A stretch of DNA of 34,776 nt. It comes from Clostridiales bacterium DTU089 (GTDB lineage: Bacteria; Bacillota; Clostridia; Oscillospirales; Acutalibacteraceae). The translations under genes were made by a program, and so were the position numbers. A model generated the notes under the pieces. That model was not told where the DNA came from and searched no databases. It saw only the letters and a list, made by a program, of their open reading frames with translations. Positions 8,606-17,048 of this stretch are shown piece after piece. The first letter of the stretch is position 1. Every line of letters starts with the position of its first letter. The stretch spans positions 1 through 34,776 of the forward strand of contig LFSB01000026.1 of the NCBI GenBank assembly GCA_001513045.1, in the 5' to 3' direction.

Positions 8606-9490
8606 ATGGCGGGAATAGCGGCGTTTTTTGAGGATATTTTAAAGGCGATTGTGAGCTTTAATTTCCTTTCTGATTTGCTCGATATTGTCTTTGTAACCTT
8701 CATAATCTACGAGATTATAAAGCTGCTCAGAGGCACAAGGGCTATTCAGCTTGTGCGCGGTATAATATTGCTTGTTGTAGTGTACACGCTTACATTGGTG
8801 CTGCGTATGGAGGCGAGCAGCTACCTTTTTTCAAAGCTGTTTGAAAATGCGATAATAATCGTACTTATACTTTTCAGTCCCGAAATACGCCATGCGCTTG
8901 AAAGCGTCGGAAGAAGCAGTCTGAGCAGTCTCGGGCTGTTCTCGTTGAAAAACAACGAGGAACGCCGCGAGAGGATAAGAAGCGGTATAAACGCGGTCTG
9001 TAAGGCGTGCTCCGATATGAGCTCAACTAAGACCGGCGCACTGATAGTTTTTGAAAACGAGGCTCCCTTGTCGGATATAATAAACACCGGAACTCTCATA
9101 GATGCGGTGATTTCAAACGAGCTTGTGGGAGGAATATTTTTCAAGAATTCAACTCTTCACGACGGCGCTGTGATAATACGTGACGGAAAGCTTTACGCCG
9201 CAGGCTGTATACTCCCGCTTACTCAGAATCAAACCCTCGGAAGCGAGCTGGGAACCCGCCACAGAGCCGCCTTGGGCATGAGCGAGGAAAGCGATGCTAT
9301 GGTGGTTGTGGTTTCGGAGGAAACCGGAACAATTTCAATCGCACGCGCAGGGGAGCTGCTGCGCGATGTGCCTGTGGCAAATCTGAGAGAGGTTCTCGTT
9401 GAATATCTGCTCGGAAACGATGACGGCAATAACGGCGCGGGTGACAGAATTAAAAAAATCGTAAGGAGGAATAAGGGTGAAAAAGAATGA
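8606..9490 (+). CDS. cdaA: Diadenylate cyclase CdaA (membrane c-di-AMP synthase)
   Basis: Makes cyclic di-AMP from two ATP. The 294 residues hold three predicted membrane helices in the first ~95 residues, a coiled linker (ESVGRSSLSSLG) and a C-terminal DAC domain with the DGA motif (Asp186) and RHR motif (Arg218-Arg220), both needed for catalysis. A start seven codons earlier at 8585 is possible, but the ATG at 8606 has GGTGG at 7 nt and gives a more usual N-terminus. It overlaps cdaR by 14 bp. In Bacillus the third gene of the operon is glmM; here it is replaced by other genes. Confidence 0.95.
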   Translation: MAGIAAFFEDILKAIVSFNFLSDLLDIVFVTFIIYEIIKLLRGTRAIQLVRGIILLVVVYTLTLVLRMEASSYLFSKLFENAIIIVLILFSPEIRHALESVGRSSLSSLGLFSLKNNEERRERIRSGINAVCKACSDMSSTKTGALIVFENEAPLSDIINTGTLIDAVISNELVGGIFFKNSTLHDGAVIIRDGKLYAAGCILPLTQNQTLGSELGTRHRAALGMSEESDAMVVVVSEETGTISIARAGELLRDVPVANLREVLVEYLLGNDDGNNGAGDRIKKIVRRNKGEKE

Positions 9491-10754
9491 GTCGCTGACG
9501 ATAAAGAAGCTTTTTGATAACAACAAATTTGTTTTTGCCCTATCCCTGATTTCCGCAATAATAATATGGCTGATAGTCGCTATTGAAGTGAGTCCGGAGG
9601 CAACGGTGAAAATAAACGATGTTAAGGTTTCCATAGACCTTACAAACAGCGTTCCGGCACAGTTCGGACTTCAGATTTTCGGCGAAAAGGAGTTCTATGT
9701 CGATGTCACCGTAACCGGTAAAAAATATATAGTCTCATCTCTTTCCGCCGATGATATCGTTGTTTCGGCTCAGACTAACTATGTTGACTCCGCCGGAAAG
9801 GCAATGCTTCAACTGAAGGCGGTTCCTAAGGATGACGATGCTCCGTATACCATTATGGAGCTGTCGGAGAAGACGGTTGATGTGTATTTTGACTCTTATA
9901 AAGAGGTGGAATTCCCGATAAAGGCGGAAATAGTCACGCCCTCCGGAGTTGCTTCGGTTGCCGAGGACTGTGTTCAGGAACAGCCGGTTATCTCAATAAG
10001 TACAGTGCTTATTTCGGGCGCCGCTACCGAGATAAACAAAATAAACGGAGTCTATGCAAGCGTATCGCTGACGGAGCCTCTTGCGGCAACGCGTACGTTT
10101 TCCGCAGACATAAAAATAGTTGATGACGTAGGCGGCGGCAGCTTTAAATACCTCAGCACAAACATAAGCGGAGAGGTCACGGTGACAATTCCCGTTTTAA
10201 AGAACAAGGAGCTTGCAGCCTCCCTCACCTTCAAAAATATGCCGTCCGAGTATGTAAACAACAGCCTTGTAACTTATCTTTCTCCTAAAAGGTTCCTTGC
10301 GGCGGTTCCGGTGGCGGAGTACGATACACTTACCTCTGTGAGTGTCGGAACAGTGGATTTCAGCCAGATTTCAAATGAGCGCAAGGTGCTCGTCTTTGAA
10401 AAGGACAGCCTTCAGGACGCAAAGGTTCAGGACGATACAAAAAGATTTACCGTAATAGTCGATGCAAGCGCAATGCAGAGCGCACAATATGCTATTCCGG
10501 TCGAAAATATTTCCATGCTAAATGTCCCGGCGGAACATGTTGTTTCACTGCACCGCGCATCACTGCCGGTTACGGTTATAGGACCGCAATCTGACCTCGA
10601 TGTGCTCACGGGAGCAGGAATTTATGCCGAGCTGGACTTTACCGGTGTAAGCCTAACTCAGGGAGAAAACCAGCTTACCGCAAGAATAATTGTAAAAACC
10701 AACACGACCTGCTGGGCATACGGAACGTATAAGGTCAATGTAAACGTACAGTAA
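9477..10754 (+). CDS. cdaR: CdaR / YbbR-domain regulator of CdaA
   Basis: 425-residue membrane-anchored protein with one N-terminal transmembrane helix (FVFALSLISAIIIWLIVAIE, about residues 18-37) and then several extracytoplasmic YbbR repeats. FYVDVTVTGKKYIVSSLSAD and the later HVVSLHRASLPVTVIGP segment are typical repeat cores. In Bacillus and Listeria, CdaR (YbbR) binds CdaA and tunes c-di-AMP production. The GTG start follows AAGGAGG (from 9463) and lies inside the end of cdaA, which indicates coupling. The role is inferred from family and position. Confidence 0.9.
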   Translation: MKKNESLTIKKLFDNNKFVFALSLISAIIIWLIVAIEVSPEATVKINDVKVSIDLTNSVPAQFGLQIFGEKEFYVDVTVTGKKYIVSSLSADDIVVSAQTNYVDSAGKAMLQLKAVPKDDDAPYTIMELSEKTVDVYFDSYKEVEFPIKAEIVTPSGVASVAEDCVQEQPVISISTVLISGAATEINKINGVYASVSLTEPLAATRTFSADIKIVDDVGGGSFKYLSTNISGEVTVTIPVLKNKELAASLTFKNMPSEYVNNSLVTYLSPKRFLAAVPVAEYDTLTSVSVGTVDFSQISNERKVLVFEKDSLQDAKVQDDTKRFTVIVDASAMQSAQYAIPVENISMLNVPAEHVVSLHRASLPVTVIGPQSDLDVLTGAGIYAELDFTGVSLTQGENQLTARIIVKTNTTCWAYGTYKVNVNVQ

Positions 10755-10789
10755 AAGAATCGCAGCGATGGTTCGGAAAGGTGAGTGAA

Positions 10790-12157
10790 ATGAACAGACG
10801 TGCACTTTCGGCTGTAACGGCGATTGTTCTCATAGTCCTGCTTTTTAACGGATGTTCATTGAGGTTTGCCTCCATGGACAAGCTTATGCATCCTCCCAAG
10901 CTCACCGGTGACAACTATCAGCTTCAGGAGGCGTTTGAAAAGGCAGTCGGCTCGGATGTGGTGCTGAAGACGCCTGTAAAGGGCAGCTATCAGTCCGCGT
11001 TTGTTGTGTGTGATGCGGATGATGACGGCGGAGAAGAGGCATTTGTCTTTTATGTCAAGGAATCAGATGCTTCGGTTGTGCGTATGAATGTCCTTGACAA
11101 GGTGGACGGCAAATGGTTCTCTGTTACGGACATGAAGGGCAACGGAAACGGTGTGTATTCGGTCGAGTTTTACGATTTGAACGGGGACACCGTGCCGGAA
11201 ATGCTTGTGGGCTGGTCGCTTTACGGCAGCAAGGTCAACCGGATACTTACCATATATGAGTGCGCCGCATGGGAGGATGGTTCTCTCGGCGTTGAGGTGC
11301 TCGCGAATGAGTACTATAACGAAATGGCATTTGTGGATGTGGACTTTGACGGCAGCAGCGAGCTGTTTCTCGTGCGCTTTGACGATTCCGGTCAGATTCC
11401 TCAGGTTTTCGGGAGCGTCTACGGCATGCAGAAGGATTTGGTAAGTCTTATCGGCGAAATAAAACTCGATACAAATATGTCCTCTGTTTATTCAATAAAT
11501 ACCGATTTCTTTTCCGGCGACGGGAAAAGCATGACCAGAATATTCATAGACGGAATACGCAGCGATACTATGGTCTTTACCGAGGTGCTCACCTTTGATA
11601 CCGTTTCGGCATCGCTTATGCGGCTTGTCGAAAATGCTTCGCAGCAAACCTTCAGAAATATGAGAGTAGCATCGCGTGACATAGACGGCGACGGGCTGCT
11701 GGAAATACCTATGCTGTCGGAAATGCCGGGAAGCAGCCTGAAAAACGAGTCTGAACTGAGCGTGGGAAGCATATCTCTTGTGGAGTGGAAGTCTCTCGGC
11801 TTGAGCGGCAGACTTTCCGTGCGTAAAAGAACCGTCGCAAACGGCAGCGGTTTGTATATGCTTGAAATACCCGCAAAATGGCTCGGCAGTGTTACGGTTT
11901 CGGAAAGCTCCGTAAATCACGACATGAGTGTTATGCAGTACGATTCAAAAAATGCAGCCGAGGGCGATGTGCTGTTTGTGATATCTGCTGTTTATGATAG
12001 GACATCCTCCGCTGAAACGTCTGACTTTACGGGTAACAGTATCTCACTTTCATCCGAATCCGGCGACAAATATGTGTTTGAGGTTGCGGTTACGGACAGC
12101 GGTAAGGCGTTCGGAATAACGGAAGAACAGATTCGCGAGCTTATAAAAGTTAATTGA
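10790..12157 (+). CDS. Putative lipoprotein with four Asp-rich (VCBS/FG-GAP-like) repeats
   Basis: 455 residues. I do not recognise a named family. An N-terminal hydrophobic stretch ends in LLFNGC (Cys22), a probable though slightly unusual lipobox, predicting a membrane-attached extracellular protein. Four acidic motifs resemble the calcium-binding loops of VCBS/FG-GAP beta-propeller repeats: DADDDGGEE (Asp75), DLNGDTVPE (Asp129), DVDFDGSSE (Asp183) and DIDGDGLLE (Asp297). The first three are spaced evenly by 54 residues. The start is the ATG at 10790, 8 nt after GGAAAGG; a GTG at 10781 is inside that site. It lies between cdaR and a two-component system on the same strand, 14 nt before the regulator ATG, so it may be a sensor accessory. 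Function unknown. Confidence 0.75.
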   Translation: MNRRALSAVTAIVLIVLLFNGCSLRFASMDKLMHPPKLTGDNYQLQEAFEKAVGSDVVLKTPVKGSYQSAFVVCDADDDGGEEAFVFYVKESDASVVRMNVLDKVDGKWFSVTDMKGNGNGVYSVEFYDLNGDTVPEMLVGWSLYGSKVNRILTIYECAAWEDGSLGVEVLANEYYNEMAFVDVDFDGSSELFLVRFDDSGQIPQVFGSVYGMQKDLVSLIGEIKLDTNMSSVYSINTDFFSGDGKSMTRIFIDGIRSDTMVFTEVLTFDTVSASLMRLVENASQQTFRNMRVASRDIDGDGLLEIPMLSEMPGSSLKNESELSVGSISLVEWKSLGLSGRLSVRKRTVANGSGLYMLEIPAKWLGSVTVSESSVNHDMSVMQYDSKNAAEGDVLFVISAVYDRTSSAETSDFTGNSISLSSESGDKYVFEVAVTDSGKAFGITEEQIRELIKVN

Positions 12158-12171
12158 ACGGAGGGAAAAGT

Positions 12172-12873
12172 ATGAAAAGAATTCTCGTCGCAGAGGACGA
12201 AACCGCAATAAGAGAATTTATTGTCATAAACCTTGTAAGGGGCGGATACGATGTTGTCGAAGCTTCAGACGGGGCAATGGCTGTTCAGGAATACAATGCC
12301 AACGGCGGCAATTTCGATGTTGTTCTGCTTGATATAATGATGCCGGTAATGGACGGTATAGAAGCGTGTAAAAAGCTTCGCGCAATAAGCAGCAATGTCG
12401 GTATAATAATGCTTACCGCAAAGACTCAGGAAATGGATAAGGTTACGGGTCTTCTTTCCGGAGCTGATGACTATATCACCAAGCCGTTCTCTCCGACGGA
12501 GCTTCTTGCCCGTGTCGATGCGGTTTACAGAAGAGTTTCAATGAACAATGACATCAGAATGCGTATGCAGGTTGATGTAATAAAGCTCTCGGAATTTGAG
12601 CTGAATCTGCGCAACAGAACACTTCGCAAAAACGGAGAGCTTATAGAACTCACGCAGGTGGAGTTTCAGATAATCGAATATTTTTTCCTCAATCAGGGAG
12701 CCGCCCTGAATCGTACGGACATTCTCAACCACGTGTGGGGAGAGTCCTATTTCGGTGATGAGAAGGTTGTGGACGTAAATATCCGCAGACTTCGCATGAA
12801 GCTTGAGGAGTCACCGTCCGAGCCCAAGCATCTTGTGACAATATGGGGACTCGGCTACAAATGGATTGCCTGA
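12172..12873 (+). CDS. Response regulator, OmpR/PhoB family
   Basis: 233 residues: an N-terminal receiver domain with acidic pocket ED (Glu8-Asp9), phospho-acceptor Asp54 in LLDIMMPVMDG and Lys104 in ITKPFSP. A C-terminal winged-helix DNA-binding domain follows (LTQVEFQIIEYFFLNQGAALNRTDIL, VDVNIRRLRMKLE, TIWGLGYKW). It should bind promoters after phosphorylation by the kinase encoded next. GGAGGG (12160-12165) sits 6 nt before the ATG and inside the stop region of the lipoprotein gene. It is of PhoP/WalR type by sequence; the target genes are unknown. Confidence 0.95.
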   Translation: MKRILVAEDETAIREFIVINLVRGGYDVVEASDGAMAVQEYNANGGNFDVVLLDIMMPVMDGIEACKKLRAISSNVGIIMLTAKTQEMDKVTGLLSGADDYITKPFSPTELLARVDAVYRRVSMNNDIRMRMQVDVIKLSEFELNLRNRTLRKNGELIELTQVEFQIIEYFFLNQGAALNRTDILNHVWGESYFGDEKVVDVNIRRLRMKLEESPSEPKHLVTIWGLGYKWIA

Positions 12874-12900
12874 TTTTATTTGATTTTTTACGGGGAGGGA

Positions 12901-14358
12901 ATGCGCGCGATGGGTTCAAGCGGTATAACAAAACGCTGGGTATGGACCACACTGGCGGTTATTGTTGTTCTTCTCCTCGTTGTGGTATCCTCGGTATTTT
13001 ACGGCTTCTCCTCGTATTATTATGAATATGTCCGTATGACGCTTGAGTCACGCGCGAGCAGCAGCGTTACAGACTATTTCAGCCCGTATATCAACGGCAC
13101 GGATGACACCTTCAAGGCGTGCGCAAAGGACTTTGCCGAAAGCTTCGATGATAAGGAGCTTATGGAGGTTTGGGTTATAGACAAATACGGAAGCGTGGTT
13201 GTCTCATCAAGCGGATTTGCCGTCGGGGATATGCAGATGCCGGATTATACGGCAGCACTTTCTCAGGACAGCGGCGGCTTCGGCAGCTGGCGCGGCAGAC
13301 TTGATACCGGCGAAAAGGTTTCCGCACTCACCATGCTTTTGCCTGAGGTTGACGGTAAGCCCGCGGGGGCGGTGAGGTTTTTGATTTCAATGAATGACAT
13401 CGACTCACAGCTGATTACAATAGCGGCGCTTGTGGTTTTTGCATTCGCATTTGCAATTGCGCTTGTTACAATTTCGGGTATGTTTTTCGTCCGCTCCATA
13501 GTAAGACCGGTGCGTGTAATAAACGAGACTGCAAAGCGCATAGCCGAAGGAGATTTTGCCGCTCGTATTGAGGAAAGAGGATATGACGACGAGATATCCG
13601 AGCTCGGACGAACCATAAACAACATGGCAAACGAAATCGGAGCCGCCGACAGGATGAAAAACGATTTTATATCCACCATATCTCATGAGCTGCGCACACC
13701 TCTCACCGCCATAAAGGGCTGGGGCGAAACTCTTATTCAGGTTCGCGGCACAGATGAGGCGCTGGAGAAAAGAGGTCTTGAAATAATAACCAATGAATCC
13801 GACAGACTTTCAAGTCTGGTAGAGGATTTGCTGGACTTCTCGCGTATGCAAAACGGCAAGCTTTCACTCAGGCTTGAAAAAATAGATGTGCTTGCAGAGC
13901 TTGATGAGGCGGTGTTCGTTTTCAAGGAGCGCGCCGCGCGTGACGGAATAGAGCTTATCTATACCGCACCGGATTTTCCGGCACCCATGCAGGGGGATGT
14001 CAACAGAATAAAGCAGGTCTTTGTTAATATACTTGACAACTCCATGAAATACACCGAGCAGGGCGGGAAGGTTGCGATAGTTGCCGAAATAGACTCAGAC
14101 CGCCTGATAATAGAGATATCCGATACAGGCTGCGGTATTCCGCAGAGCGACATTCCCAAGGTCAAGGAAAAGTTTTTCAAGGGCAACATGTCCGTTCCCG
14201 GTACGGGAATAGGTCTTGCGGTTGCAGATGAAATCATACGCATGCACGGAGGCTCAATCGATATATACAGCGAGGTCGGAGTGGGTACGACCGTTACAAT
14301 AACTTTGCCCATTGAATCGGTAGTATTGCCGGAGGAAAGGTTGATACAGGATGAGTAA
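12901..14358 (+). CDS. Sensor histidine kinase (HAMP, HisKA, HATPase)
   Basis: 485-residue membrane kinase paired with the regulator just upstream. TM1 is about residues 15-38, then an extracytoplasmic domain of ~130 residues and TM2 at 171-197. A HAMP domain follows, then the phospho-acceptor His262 in FISTISHELRTPLT. The ATPase domain carries NILDNSMKYT (N box), DTGCGIP and GTGIGLAV. Two ATGs are possible: 12901 (2 nt after GGGGAGG) and 12910 (11 nt after); neither changes a domain. The overall form resembles PhoR/WalK kinases without a clear PAS domain. The signal is unknown. The 3' end overlaps the DUF1385 gene by 8 bp. Confidence 0.94.
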   Translation: MRAMGSSGITKRWVWTTLAVIVVLLLVVVSSVFYGFSSYYYEYVRMTLESRASSSVTDYFSPYINGTDDTFKACAKDFAESFDDKELMEVWVIDKYGSVVVSSSGFAVGDMQMPDYTAALSQDSGGFGSWRGRLDTGEKVSALTMLLPEVDGKPAGAVRFLISMNDIDSQLITIAALVVFAFAFAIALVTISGMFFVRSIVRPVRVINETAKRIAEGDFAARIEERGYDDEISELGRTINNMANEIGAADRMKNDFISTISHELRTPLTAIKGWGETLIQVRGTDEALEKRGLEIITNESDRLSSLVEDLLDFSRMQNGKLSLRLEKIDVLAELDEAVFVFKERAARDGIELIYTAPDFPAPMQGDVNRIKQVFVNILDNSMKYTEQGGKVAIVAEIDSDRLIIEISDTGCGIPQSDIPKVKEKFFKGNMSVPGTGIGLAVADEIIRMHGGSIDIYSEVGVGTTVTITLPIESVVLPEERLIQDE

Positions 14359-15340
14359 GAAAAATAAGGAAAAAACGTTGCATAAAACCTCCGTCGGCGG
14401 ACAGGCTCTTATTGAGGGTATAATGATGCAGGGACCCAAGGGCGCCGCGATGTCGGTGCGTATGCCCGACGGGACGATTTCCACCGAGCCCAAGACGGTA
14501 AAGCATATAAAGGACAAGTATAAAATATTCGGAATACCGCTCATAAGAGGCATTGTCGCGTTTATCGAGTCGATGATATTCGGCTATAAATGCCTTATGG
14601 AGTCCGCGGAAAAATCGGGTCTTGATGACTCTGAGCAGTCCGAGGAGGAGATGTCCAAGCTCGACAAATGGCTGAGCGACCATTTCGGACCAAAGATGAT
14701 GACGGCGCTTTCCGCCATTGCCGCCGTAATAGGCTTTGCGCTGTCCTTCTTCCTGTTCATGTACCTTCCGGCTACCATCGTTGACCTTATAGACGATGCG
14801 TTGAAAAACATAACTCTTGACCGCTTTGAGCCGCTGCTTGAGGGCATTCTGAGAATGGCGATATTTGTTGCGTATATATTCCTTGTTTCGCGCATGAAGG
14901 AAATAAAAAGAGTTTTCATGTATCACGGAGCCGAGCATAAAACAATATTCTGCTATGAGCACGGCTGTGAGCTTACTGTGGAAAACGTCCGCCGCCAATC
15001 GCGTTTTCATCCCCGCTGCGGAACCAGCTTTATGTTCGTGATGATAATAATAAGCGTGCTTATTTCATCGGCGATAGTTTTGATTTTTCCCGGTGTTGAT
15101 AAGGTTCGTATGGTCTGGATAGGTGTAAAAATCCTTATTCTTCCGCTTGTTATGGGTCTTGGCTATGAGTTTATAAAATATGCCGGCAGACATGACAATA
15201 TCCTCGTGAAAATTCTTTCAGCTCCCGGTCTGTGGATGCAGAGGCTTACCACCGTGGAGCCGGACGACAGCATGATAGAGGTCGGGCTTGAGGCGTTCAA
15301 GGCTGTTATAACAGACAACCCGGAGGATGATGCGCTTTGA
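14351..15340 (+). CDS. yqhQ: DUF1385 membrane protein (YqhQ family)
   Basis: 329-residue integral membrane protein. The conserved N-terminal SVGGQALIEGIMMQGP and the central YHGAEHKTIFCYE with HPRCGTSF are signatures of DUF1385. Four or so hydrophobic segments lie at about residues 115-140, 175-190, 225-245 and 255-275. The biochemical role is unknown. In many Firmicutes this gene precedes prmC, as here, where the two overlap by 4 bp. It begins inside the histidine kinase gene, so it is probably co-transcribed with the two-component system. Confidence 0.88.
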   Translation: MSKKNKEKTLHKTSVGGQALIEGIMMQGPKGAAMSVRMPDGTISTEPKTVKHIKDKYKIFGIPLIRGIVAFIESMIFGYKCLMESAEKSGLDDSEQSEEEMSKLDKWLSDHFGPKMMTALSAIAAVIGFALSFFLFMYLPATIVDLIDDALKNITLDRFEPLLEGILRMAIFVAYIFLVSRMKEIKRVFMYHGAEHKTIFCYEHGCELTVENVRRQSRFHPRCGTSFMFVMIIISVLISSAIVLIFPGVDKVRMVWIGVKILILPLVMGLGYEFIKYAGRHDNILVKILSAPGLWMQRLTTVEPDDSMIEVGLEAFKAVITDNPEDDAL

Positions 15341-16182
15341 TTAACGTGTATACCGCGTACCGCAGCGCGATTGACGAGCTTAACCGGAGCGGTGCGGAGT
15401 CGGCGGAGTTTGACGCGCAGGTTCTTATTGAGAAAAGCTTCGGACTTAACAAAACTCAGCTTCTTATGAACACAAATATGCCTGCCGATGAAAACTCTCT
15501 TCGCAAGTTCAATGACCTTGTTCAGCGGCGTTGCTCAGGTGAACCGTTGCAATACATAGTCGGAGAATGGGGCTTTTATGATTTAAACTTTTCTGTCGGC
15601 AAGGGCGTGCTTATACCGCGTCCGGAGAGCGAGATTATCGCCGAGCTTGCCATCGATTTTGTTCGGAAAACGCAGGCAAAAACGGTATTTGATTTGTGTA
15701 CGGGAAGCGGTTGCATAGGTCTTACAATTGCATCTCATTGTCCGTCCTGCCGGGTTTACTGTGTGGATTTTTCAGAGGATGCGCTTTATTATGCAAGGCT
15801 GAATATGAAGAAAAACCGTATATATAACGCCGAGATAATCAAGGGCGATATACGGCGCGGCTTCAAGTTTTTCAATCTTCCCGTCCCTGATATCATCGTT
15901 TCCAATCCGCCTTATATTCCGACCTATGAAATTGCCTCGCTTCAGCGCGAGGTGCTTCAGGAGCCCAAGGACGCTCTTGACGGAGGCATAGACGGCTTGG
16001 ATTTTTACAGTGTTCTTTCCGCCTCATGGTTTCCGTATATTGCGCAGAACGGTCTTCTTGCAATGGAGTGCGGAGAAAATCAGGCAACGAGCGTTCTTCG
16101 CTTTTTCCTGAACAATGCAACAAAAGCAAAAATAATAAAAGATTTTAACGGAATCGAGCGCACGGTTGTTATAAAAAAATAA
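15337..16182 (+). CDS. prmC: Release factor glutamine methyltransferase
   Basis: SAM-dependent N5-methylation of the GGQ glutamine of peptide release factors, needed for efficient termination. The 281-residue length is normal. It has an N-terminal helical domain, GVLIPRPESEIIAE, the SAM-binding VFDLCTGSGCIGL, and the substrate-binding NPPYI (Asn190-Tyr193). The TTG start overlaps the TGA of the upstream gene, with GGAGG 10 nt before. A GTG three codons later is less likely. The release factor gene prfA is not adjacent here. Confidence 0.95.
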   Translation: MINVYTAYRSAIDELNRSGAESAEFDAQVLIEKSFGLNKTQLLMNTNMPADENSLRKFNDLVQRRCSGEPLQYIVGEWGFYDLNFSVGKGVLIPRPESEIIAELAIDFVRKTQAKTVFDLCTGSGCIGLTIASHCPSCRVYCVDFSEDALYYARLNMKKNRIYNAEIIKGDIRRGFKFFNLPVPDIIVSNPPYIPTYEIASLQREVLQEPKDALDGGIDGLDFYSVLSASWFPYIAQNGLLAMECGENQATSVLRFFLNNATKAKIIKDFNGIERTVVIKK

Positions 16183-16198
16183 AGAAACGGAGAAGCTT

Positions 16199-16894
16199 AT
16201 GCTAAGGAATCTTATTTCTGTTTTCAGAGGGGATATGGGCTTCGGAGATGTCCTTATAGGTCTTTGCGCCACGGCGTTTGTGGTGTTCTGCACATTGCCC
16301 ATACACGAATATGCACACGCATGGATGTCCACACGTCTCGGTGATGATACGGCAAGGCTCAGCGGCAGACTGACAATAAATCCTCTTGCACACCTCGACC
16401 CCATAGGTGCAATTATGATATTCCTTGTCGGTTTCGGTTATGCAAAGCCGGTGCCGGTCAATATCCGCAACTTTAAAAACCGAAAAAGGGATATGGCGCT
16501 TACCGCCCTGGCGGGACCTGTCTCAAATCTGATAATGGCGCTGTTCTTTGTCGTGCTTGTGTATGTATTTATTCTTATATATTATAAAACCGGAAGCACG
16601 AACAGGATTTTTGCTATATGCTATTCGTTTTTCAGCTTTGCAGCGTCAATAAACATCAATCTTGCGGTATTCAATCTTCTGCCTGTTCCGCCGCTTGACG
16701 GCTCCCGCATAGCGGCGCTCCTTATCCCGGATAGATATTACTACAAAATCATGCAGTACGAGAGATATATAATGATTGCAATCCTCGTCCTGCTGTTTAC
16801 CGGAGCGCTTACAACGCCGCTCGCATTGCTTTCCGGCGCTGTTGAGAATATGTTTTATTTCATTGTCGGCTTACCCTTCGGATTCAGAGTATAA
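16199..16894 (+). CDS. Site-2 protease family protein (peptidase M50)
   Basis: 231-residue intramembrane zinc metalloprotease of the short YwhC-like M50 group. The zinc motif HEYAH (His36, Glu37, His40) sits in the first membrane segment. The second metal site motif NLLPVPPLDGSRI has Asp167. GRLTINPLAHLDPIG and GYAKPVPVN are typical of the group. There is no PDZ domain, so it is not an RseP-type protein. ACGGAG precedes the ATG. In Clostridia this gene is commonly found upstream of scpA, as seen here. The substrate is unknown. Confidence 0.92.
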   Translation: MLRNLISVFRGDMGFGDVLIGLCATAFVVFCTLPIHEYAHAWMSTRLGDDTARLSGRLTINPLAHLDPIGAIMIFLVGFGYAKPVPVNIRNFKNRKRDMALTALAGPVSNLIMALFFVVLVYVFILIYYKTGSTNRIFAICYSFFSFAASININLAVFNLLPVPPLDGSRIAALLIPDRYYYKIMQYERYIMIAILVLLFTGALTTPLALLSGAVENMFYFIVGLPFGFRV

Positions 16895-16935
16895 AAATCA
16901 AAGTGATGTGTAAGTTCAAAGATAAATATTTCAAA

Positions 16936-17030
16936 CGGCAAATTTGTGCCTTGACGGTCAACGACCGTCATTTCGTAACGAAGCAGGGCTTCGTTTGCCG
17001 AATACCGCCGCAAAGTTTGCGGCTCGGCGG
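16936..17030. repeat. Intergenic stack of palindromes upstream of scpA
   Basis: An outer stem CGGCAAA/TTTGCCG (16936-16942 with 16994-17000) encloses two perfect 8-bp hairpins: TGACGGTC-AAC-GACCGTCA (16952-16970) and AACGAAGC-AGG-GCTTCGTT (16977-16995). A fourth hairpin, CCGCAAAGTTTGCGG (17008-17022) inside CCG/CGG arms, ends beside the scpA ribosome binding site. There is no T-run. The density of perfect palindromes is far above chance and suggests a mobile palindromic repeat or a structured leader RNA. Confidence 0.6.
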
Positions 17031-17048
17031 AAAGGAATGGTCATAAAA

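Noticed and set aside
14294-15010. Reverse-strand 238-residue frame
   Set aside because: Antisense to the histidine kinase end and the DUF1385 gene; no recognisable features.
16944-17048. N-terminal extension of ScpA
   Set aside because: Encoded by the palindromic element and unlike any ScpA; the ribosome binding site favours the ATG at 17049.
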